Below are positions 9,385-13,625 of a DNA stretch of 13,625 nucleotides, piece after piece; position 1 is the stretch's first letter, and the number at the start of each line of letters is the position of its first letter. The notes under the pieces were generated by a model. The model was given only the letters and a program-made list of their open reading frames with translations. It searched no databases and was not told the origin of the DNA. The stretch comes from UBA5862 sp002408105 (GTDB lineage: Bacteria; Pseudomonadota; Gammaproteobacteria; Pseudomonadales; UBA5862): assembly GCA_034189125.1 (NCBI GenBank), contig JAXHVB010000008.1, forward strand, positions 1 to 13,625, read 5' to 3'. A program made the position numbers and the translations under genes.

Positions 9385-9994
9385 CTTGACCATGTCGCTG
9401 TTCAACACCCAGGGGTTTTTGCCACAGGGCACCAAGGCCGATGACCGGTTCGCTGGCATCGACTTCCCTACCCTACCGCCAATACTCCGCGTTCTGCTGG
9501 TCACAGACGGTACGGTCACCAAAACCCTTGAAGCCTATTTCTGGGAGCCCGTCCGGGTGCAGGTGGCATGGCAGCGGGTGCTTGAACCCACCGAACAGCC
9601 TGCCGACGTCATTGATGTGCTCGGCGTGCAGCCCGGCGCACCACTCTGGCTGCGCGACGTGCGCCTGACCGGACGCACCAGTGGTCGCAGCTACGCCCTC
9701 GCCTCCTCGTACTTGGCCGTCGACAGCATCCCGGTGGCCTTAAAAAACGCCTTGCTTGCCAGGCAATTGGGAATCGGCGAGTTACTGCGTGGAGATGGCC
9801 TGGAGACCTGCCGAGAAATTCTCACGATGGGGTCCAGCGTGCAGATCACCCACTCTGCCCTCAATGCAGACGACATAGGCCCCTGGGTGCACCGAACCTA
9901 CGTGATTCGCCATTCCGGGCACCGAATCATGCAGATCCGGGAGCACTTTCCGTTGCCGCTGTATGTGGGGGTTGAAGGGCAGCCCATGCGTTGA
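9377..9994 (+). CDS. Chorismate pyruvate-lyase superfamily protein (DUF98/Rv2949c-like, UbiC-related)
   Basis: A 205-residue cytoplasmic protein. ATG 9377 overlaps the DUF3108 stop by 8 bases and has GGGG four bases upstream; the frame itself is open from 9284. 'LLVTDGTVTKTLEAYFWEPV' (40-59) is the DUF98 hallmark. From memory of E. coli UbiC, 'LWLRDVRL' aligns with its YWLREILL, giving Arg93 as the chorismate-binding arginine, 'IGELL' gives Gly134, and 'HSGHRIMQIREHFPLPLY' aligns with the UbiC tail, giving Glu189 as the catalytic glutamate. This predicts conversion of chorismate to 4-hydroxybenzoate plus pyruvate, which feeds ubiquinone or other aromatics. Many DUF98 proteins are untested and no ubiA is next to it, so substrate remains inference. 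No terminator is seen on its own strand. Confidence 0.78.
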   Translation: MTDLTMSLFNTQGFLPQGTKADDRFAGIDFPTLPPILRVLLVTDGTVTKTLEAYFWEPVRVQVAWQRVLEPTEQPADVIDVLGVQPGAPLWLRDVRLTGRTSGRSYALASSYLAVDSIPVALKNALLARQLGIGELLRGDGLETCREILTMGSSVQITHSALNADDIGPWVHRTYVIRHSGHRIMQIREHFPLPLYVGVEGQPMR

Positions 9995-10009
9995 CCGGCT
10001 TGGTCAAGG

Positions 10010-10038
10010 TAATAAAAAGGGGCGCCTTGCAGCACCCC
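10010..10038 (-). terminator. Rho-independent terminator of the exported beta-barrel gene
   Basis: Read on the minus strand, GGGGTGC pairs with GCGCCCC (one G-T wobble) across a six-base loop and is followed at once by TTTTTATTA. It lies about 65 bp after the stop at 10101. On the plus strand the hairpin is not followed by T residues, so it would not stop transcription from the chorismate-lyase-like gene. Confidence 0.8.
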
Positions 10039-10100
10039 TCGTCGGGCCTTCAGGTGCAAGGGGCAGTGTCCCGCCACAAACACCCCACCCAAGGCAACGA

Positions 10101-10604
10101 CTACTTCCCGAAATAATACCGGCCGCCGACTGCGGCGTTGAGGTCGAACTCGGAGTCAGGCGCCACATCCACAATCGGGACCAGTTCGGCGAAAAACTCC
10201 AGTGGGGTGTCATGCGGTCTGAGTGCGATGCCAACCGGGAAGCGAATGCCCACCACATCGTCGTCATCTTTTCCGCGGTCGTCTTCTTCGAACTTGACCC
10301 GAGCGCCAACCCCGAAATACACCGGCGTATACGCCTGCAAATCAGGGATCGAAACCCAATCATGGCGGTGCACCAGGTAGTCGACGTGCAATTGAAATTC
10401 ATCATCGTCTGAGAGCGCCCAGGCAGCACCGACGTCGATGGCAGCGTCATTGTCCAGCCACCATTTGGCGGTCAAACCCGTGGGCTCACCCACCATGGCC
10501 CCTAGGCCCAACCCGCTCGGTGCTTCCGCACGCAGTGCAGGGGCTGCCGACACCGCCATGGAAACCGCCAATACAGGAATGGTTTTCTGTTTCAGGCTTC
10601 TCAC
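10101..10604 (-). CDS. Small exported beta-barrel-like outer membrane protein, uncharacterised
   Basis: A 167-residue protein. The start is a GTG at 10604 with a perfect AAGGAG site six bases upstream; the longer open frame to 10967 only overlaps yheT. A clear signal peptide (1-26, 'MRSLKQKTIPVLAVS' to 'ALRA') precedes short amphipathic beta strands with Gly and aromatic residues: 'GEPTGLTAKWWL' (39-50), 'AAIDVGAAWAL' (54-64), 'PVYFGVGARVKF' (94-105), 'GIRFPVGIALR' (119-129), 'PLEFFAELVPIVDV' (134-147) and 'DLNAAVGGRYYF' (154-165). This resembles a widespread family of uncharacterised eight-strand barrel proteins in gammaproteobacteria. One loop is strongly acidic (residues 106-116, eight Asp/Glu of 11) and might bind cations. 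The C-terminus is 'YYFGK', not the usual terminal Phe. It has its own terminator and is divergent from yheT. Confidence 0.75.
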   Translation of the reverse strand: MRSLKQKTIPVLAVSMAVSAAPALRAEAPSGLGLGAMVGEPTGLTAKWWLDNDAAIDVGAAWALSDDDEFQLHVDYLVHRHDWVSIPDLQAYTPVYFGVGARVKFEEDDRGKDDDDVVGIRFPVGIALRPHDTPLEFFAELVPIVDVAPDSEFDLNAAVGGRYYFGK

Positions 10605-10610
10605 ACTCAA

Positions 10611-10616
10611 CTCCTT
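10611..10616 (-). promoter_or_regulatory. Ribosome binding site that fixes a GTG start
   Basis: AAGGAG on the minus strand, six bases before GTG 10604. It defines the start of the exported barrel protein, which otherwise lacks an ATG before its signal peptide. Confidence 0.8.
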
Positions 10617-10680
10617 ACACCATGGTAACGTAGCGGGCCCTTGTATAGCGCCCGGCTGCATTGGAGTCGCAAGGAGGAAA

Positions 10681-10758
10681 ATGGTTCCGTCAGCGTCCAA
10701 AACAGGCAGCCCGCTGACCGTTAAGACCGAGTTTTTACCGAGCACCGCGCACCCATGA
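10681..10758 (+). CDS. Possible 25-residue leader ORF translationally coupled to yheT
   Basis: ATG 10681 follows AGGAGG (10672-10677), the best ribosome site in this intergenic region, though at a tight three-base spacing. It opens a 25-codon frame ('MVPSASKTGSPLTVKTEFLP...') that ends in a TGA overlapping the yheT ATG as ATGA (10755-10758). yheT has no good ribosome site of its own, so it may rely on ribosomes delivered by this short frame. The peptide is not recognised; it has no run of one amino acid typical of attenuators. It could be a chance frame. Confidence 0.4.
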   Translation: MVPSASKTGSPLTVKTEFLPSTAHP

Positions 10759-11759
10759 GCATTCCGCAGCCATTCAAGCCGCCATGGTGGCTCAGAAACC
10801 GACATGTGCAAACCCTGACACCAGTGTTTCAAAACCTGGGTCCAATCATCAAGCGACGTCGCGAACGGGTTGAGCTGCCGGATGGTGATTTTCTTGATCT
10901 CGACTGGTACGGAGTGCCAAAACAAACCGCCGCTCTCATCATCCATGGGCTCGGGGGAAGCTCCCATTCACACTATGTGCGCAGCCTTCAACTGGCACTT
11001 GGTGAGCAGGGTGTTGCGAGCGCCGCGCTGAACCTGCGTGGCTGCAGTGGGGAAATCAATCGCTTGGCCAAGAGTTACCATTCCGGAGTCACCGAAGACC
11101 TTGACATGCTGTTTGCAGCGCTCCCGCCCGCGTACCGACAACTGCGTTGGGTGGCCGCCGGTTATTCTCTGGGTGGAAACCTGCTGCTCAAATGGCTTGG
11201 AGAGCAGGGCGAGCAATGCCCAGTGGCGGGAGCCGCGGCGGTTTCGGTACCCTTTGACCTCTCCCACGCGGCGCGTGTGATCAACCACGGCCTCGGTCGA
11301 GCCTACCGGGCACACTTGGTTTCTGGGCTGGTGACCGCCTTCGAATCGAAAAAAGCGGCGATGCAAGCACTGGATCCCATCGAGTGGGACCGCATGAACG
11401 CGCTTGGTTCATTGCGCCGAGTCCGCACCTTTCACGATTTCGACGCCGCAGTCACCGCGCCGCTGTTCGGGTTTTCCAGTGCCGAGGACTACTACAGCCA
11501 AGCCAGTGCAATCGGATACACGGATGCCATTCGCCGCCCCACACTTGTAATTCAGGCAGCCGATGACCCTTTGGTGCCAGTCGCGGCTCTGCCGAAGCCG
11601 CACCAGCTATCAGAGCAAATCACCCTAGCCATTTCGCAGCATGGCGGACACGTTGGGTTCCTCACTTCCCTGCGAGGCGGATGCCGTTGGTTGGCTGAGG
11701 GGGTGGCCCAATGGCTGGTGCACTGCGCCAATACCGCAGATACATGCATGCCTCACTGA
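10755..11759 (+). CDS. yheT: YheT-family alpha/beta hydrolase
   Basis: A 334-residue alpha/beta-hydrolase of the YheT/ABHD1-3 type. The N-terminal 'FKPPWWLRNRHVQTLTPVF' is the family signature for entry to the fold. 'IIHGLGGSSHSHYVRSL' (62-78) forms the oxyanion region, Ser138 in 'AAGYSLGGNLLLKW' is the nucleophile, Asp271 in 'QAADDPLVP' the likely acid and His299 in 'HGGHVGFL' the base. Bacterial members are putative esterases of unknown physiological substrate. ATG 10755 is the only good in-frame start after an upstream TAA; its own ribosome site is poor, and it overlaps the stop of a short upstream frame. The 3' end overlaps the convergent transporter gene by seven bases. Confidence 0.9.
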   Translation: MSIPQPFKPPWWLRNRHVQTLTPVFQNLGPIIKRRRERVELPDGDFLDLDWYGVPKQTAALIIHGLGGSSHSHYVRSLQLALGEQGVASAALNLRGCSGEINRLAKSYHSGVTEDLDMLFAALPPAYRQLRWVAAGYSLGGNLLLKWLGEQGEQCPVAGAAAVSVPFDLSHAARVINHGLGRAYRAHLVSGLVTAFESKKAAMQALDPIEWDRMNALGSLRRVRTFHDFDAAVTAPLFGFSSAEDYYSQASAIGYTDAIRRPTLVIQAADDPLVPVAALPKPHQLSEQITLAISQHGGHVGFLTSLRGGCRWLAEGVAQWLVHCANTADTCMPH

Positions 11760-13093
11760 GGAGCCAACCACCACAGTCCGTACCCTTGCAACACCGCCAT
11801 GGTTGTCAGCAACATCACGAGCAGGTAGCGGAAATTCAATGCCACCAGAGTAAGGCGACCGGTTCGATAGCGGGCACGCATCGACAGGTTCACCCCAGAA
11901 AGTGGATTGATCACCACGCCCAGCCCCCAGCTGGTAAGAAAGGTCAGACCAAGCAGCCCGGGGTCTGCACCGAGTGGCGCCAACAGGCTGCCGAAGCAGG
12001 CGACGTTAACGATCGGATGGATGCCAAGGCCGGACAGGGCCACCATCACGACCAGCAGCACACAGGCCTCGTTCGCGCCGAACCGGTCAATGGGCAGCCC
12101 GATGGGTGAGGCCTCGATCAATGCGCGCAGACCCACCGACAACACGCCTGCAGCAACAAACAGCAGCAGCTCTCCCCGCATCTGTGGCAGCCGATGTGTC
12201 ACGTGCCGGCGCAGGATGGGGGCGCCGCTCTGGCGATGCCGAATGAGTAGCGCCAATACGCCCGCTACTGGCGCCGTTGCCGTCACGATCGAAACCACAG
12301 AGTAGGCAGGAAAGGCCGCGTGCAGCGCCAGCACGGCCAGCGCCAGTACGGCGGGAAGTCCGAGACTTCGGTAGCTGACCGGAAACCCCACAAAAGGGCG
12401 CGCGCCCTGGCGCTCACGCGTTTCCCAATAGGTGTACAGCATCCCCGCCATAGCGACGGGCAGTCCGAATCCGACCAGTGTCCGCAAATCAGCACCGGGC
12501 GCATAGGTCAGCGCCATCCCCATTGCCGCGAAAAAAGGTGACCAAGTGATGGCTGTGGCGAATGCCCGAGCGATCGCGGCCATCTGCACCGGGGTCAATC
12601 GGTTCCGTTGCTGGATTTGGTCCGCCACGATGAACATGGCTGACATGTTGATCACAGCGCCAAACAGGTGGACGGTGGCCAGTGTCGACGCGATCGCCCT
12701 ATCGCCCTTGGGCAGTTCTTCGAGGTCCGTGTCGGGTCGTGCAACCAAACTCAGGAAGGTGACCGCCGCCAGGAGTCCGATCAAGGCGGCGTTGGTGATC
12801 ACGAGATCCCGCCACGGTACCGGCACGCCCAGCCCCCAGGCCAGCGACACCGTGATCGCACCCACCGCACAGAGCAACACCGCATTGCGCCGGGTGCGAA
12901 GGCCGGTACCCTTCCACAGCAGCGCTGCGGCCGACCAGACCGCAACCCCTGCAACCACTGCCGCATCGGCCCACCAAACCACGCTGACCACGCCCGCAAA
13001 GACCGTCAGAAGCAGCAGGTACCCCGCAAGGGGTTCAACAAGAGAAGTTCGAGCAGAAGGCTGTTTCGCTTCCGCCCACCGCAAACCAGACAC
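11753..13093 (-). CDS. Polytopic inner-membrane transporter, substrate unknown
   Basis: A 446-residue, very hydrophobic protein with about 11-13 membrane segments (for example 21-41, 43-60, 70-90, 97-117, 174-197, 205-222, 244-262, 264-284, 307-327, 341-375, 377-397, 419-438). Two similar motifs, one per half, stand out: 'ITWSPFFAAMGMAL' (182-195) and 'LTSWGLGVVINPLSGVNLSM' (386-405), the latter after 'GIHPIVNVACFGSLLAPLG' (357-375). Paired re-entrant-type motifs of this sort suggest the ion-transporter superfamily of secondary carriers, but I do not recognise the exact family. The start is a GTG at 13093; an in-frame TAA lies just upstream and no strong ribosome site is seen. A promoter-like pair inside a palindrome lies 36 bp upstream. 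It may be read with the aldehyde dehydrogenase gene. Confidence 0.7.
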   Translation of the reverse strand: MSGLRWAEAKQPSARTSLVEPLAGYLLLLTVFAGVVSVVWWADAAVVAGVAVWSAAALLWKGTGLRTRRNAVLLCAVGAITVSLAWGLGVPVPWRDLVITNAALIGLLAAVTFLSLVARPDTDLEELPKGDRAIASTLATVHLFGAVINMSAMFIVADQIQQRNRLTPVQMAAIARAFATAITWSPFFAAMGMALTYAPGADLRTLVGFGLPVAMAGMLYTYWETRERQGARPFVGFPVSYRSLGLPAVLALAVLALHAAFPAYSVVSIVTATAPVAGVLALLIRHRQSGAPILRRHVTHRLPQMRGELLLFVAAGVLSVGLRALIEASPIGLPIDRFGANEACVLLVVMVALSGLGIHPIVNVACFGSLLAPLGADPGLLGLTFLTSWGLGVVINPLSGVNLSMRARYRTGRLTLVALNFRYLLVMLLTTMAVLQGYGLWWLAPQ

Positions 13094-13128
13094 AAACAGG
13101 AAGTCCGAACCGCACAGAAAAGCAGCTT

Positions 13129-13160
13129 ATCTTACGGTGACACCCCCAAGGTTGTCACCG
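13129..13160 (-). promoter_or_regulatory. Candidate promoter overlapped by a 26-bp palindromic operator before the transporter gene
   Basis: CGGTGACA (13135-13142) and TGTCACCG (13153-13160) are exact 8-bp inverted repeats around a ten-base centre. On the minus strand GTGACA (13158-13153) is a 5/6 match to a -35 box and TAAGAT (13134-13129) a 4/6 match to a -10 box, 18 bp apart, leaving a leader of roughly 30 bases to GTG 13093. The palindrome fills the space from -35 to -10, as a repressor site would. No T-run follows the hairpin directly, so a terminator is less likely. Confidence 0.5.
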
Positions 13161-13200
13161 CCAGGCAGCGGCTTTGGATGCGCTAGAGGCCTGCAGGCAC

Positions 13201-13625
13201 CTACGACATGCGCGAGACAACGCGGTTGAGTATGTCAGAAAGTCTGCTGCCGTAGGGCGGGCGCAGCCACCGAGCCGGCGAGATGGCACCTTGGTACAGA
13301 ACACCCTTTTGGTGGGAAAACTCCAGAAACCCGCGGTGGCCGTGGTAGGCGCCCAGGCCACTTGGGCCGATTCCCCCAAACGGCAGGTGGTGGTGCGAAA
13401 TGTGCAGCATGGTGTCGTTGACGCAAGCCCCCCCGGAGGTCGTCTCATTAACAACCCGTTCGATCAGGCGCCGATCCGACTCAAACAGATAGAGGGCCAG
13501 CGGACGCGGGCGCGCGTTGACGTGCTCAATCGCCTGGTCGATGTTCTCGTAAGGGATCAGCGGTAGAATGGGCCCAAAAATCTCTTCCTGGGCGATGCGC
13601 ATGTCATCGCGCACGCCGGTCACCA
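13201..13625 (-). CDS. Aldehyde dehydrogenase, C-terminal part (coniferyl-aldehyde-dehydrogenase-like)
   Basis: Partial gene: 141 codons are in the window and the N-terminus lies off the right edge; the apparent GTG at 13623 is an internal valine codon. 'IAQEEIFGPILPLIPY' holds the conserved glutamate that contacts the NAD(P) ribose, followed by 'VNARPRPLALYLFESDRR', 'TTSGGACVNDTMLHISHHHLPFGG', 'GPSGLGAYHGHRGFLEFSH' and a C-terminal 'LRPPYG' stretch. This wording fits the class-3/CalB branch that oxidises aromatic or fatty aldehydes with NAD(P). The catalytic cysteine and nucleotide fold are not in the window. It stops 108 bp before the transporter start on the same strand. Confidence 0.9.
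   Translation of the reverse strand, partial: VTGVRDDMRIAQEEIFGPILPLIPYENIDQAIEHVNARPRPLALYLFESDRRLIERVVNETTSGGACVNDTMLHISHHHLPFGGIGPSGLGAYHGHRGFLEFSHQKGVLYQGAISPARWLRPPYGSRLSDILNRVVSRMS

Noticed and set aside
10010..10038. Hairpin as a bidirectional terminator also serving the chorismate-lyase-like gene
   Set aside because: Only the minus-strand reading is followed by a T-run; the plus-strand reading is followed by a GC-rich mixed sequence.
10605..10967. N-terminal extension of the exported barrel frame
   Set aside because: It runs antisense into yheT and would bury the signal peptide; GTG 10604 has an ideal ribosome site.
12546..13229. 227-codon plus-strand frame over the transporter gene
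   Set aside because: The minus strand encodes a coherent multi-spanning membrane protein here, and the plus frame is low-complexity Ala/Thr/Arg-rich sequence typical of a shadow.

Overview
The window looks like the chromosome of a GC-rich gammaproteobacterium. The main evidence is a SUF iron-sulfur cluster operon with a divergent Rrf2-type SUF regulator of the kind known from Xanthomonas and related gammaproteobacteria, next to a YheT-type hydrolase, a chorismate-lyase-superfamily protein and short proteobacterial exported proteins. I see no transposase, phage gene, CRISPR array, tRNA or rRNA. Coding density is high and no gene-free stretch exceeds about 180 bp.

Layout. (1) 1-917, minus: the N-terminal 305 codons of a membrane-anchored PAS-GAF signalling protein whose output domain lies off the left edge. 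(2) 1095-1598, plus: a small exported L,D-transpeptidase (YkuD). (3) 7827 down to 1626, minus: a complete SUF operon in the order sufB-sufC-sufD-sufS-sufA-sufT-sufE, with gaps of 77 bp or less and two one-base TGATG stop/start overlaps (sufD/sufS and sufT/sufE). (4) 7997-9994, plus: the SUF regulator, an exported DUF3108 protein and a chorismate pyruvate-lyase-like protein, each start overlapping the previous stop. (5) 10604-10101, minus: a small exported beta-barrel-like protein with its own rho-independent terminator. (6) 10681-11759, plus: a possible 25-codon leader ORF overlapping yheT. (7) 13093-11753, minus: a polytopic transporter of unknown substrate. (8) 13625-13201, minus: the C-terminus of an aldehyde dehydrogenase resembling coniferyl aldehyde dehydrogenase.

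How the parts fit. SufS and SufE mobilise cysteine sulfur, the SufB/C/D ATPase scaffold assembles the cluster, SufA is an A-type carrier and SufT (MIP18 domain) is a maturation factor. The divergent Rrf2 protein keeps three cysteines with IscR spacing, so it probably senses [Fe-S] status. A 24-bp imperfect palindrome in the shared promoter region is the natural candidate operator; it covers a good -10 box for the regulator gene. Translational overlap of the regulator with a DUF3108 gene and a chorismate-lyase-like gene suggests that these two are co-expressed with the Fe-S sensor.

Nothing here is a clearly undescribed system. The points most worth a second look are the regulator-DUF3108-chorismate-lyase unit, the two candidate operators (7923-7946 and 13135-13160), the putative leader ORF of yheT, and a perfect 12-bp inverted repeat inside the sensor gene at the window edge. 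Family assignments come from reading motifs by eye and from memory; no database search was run.
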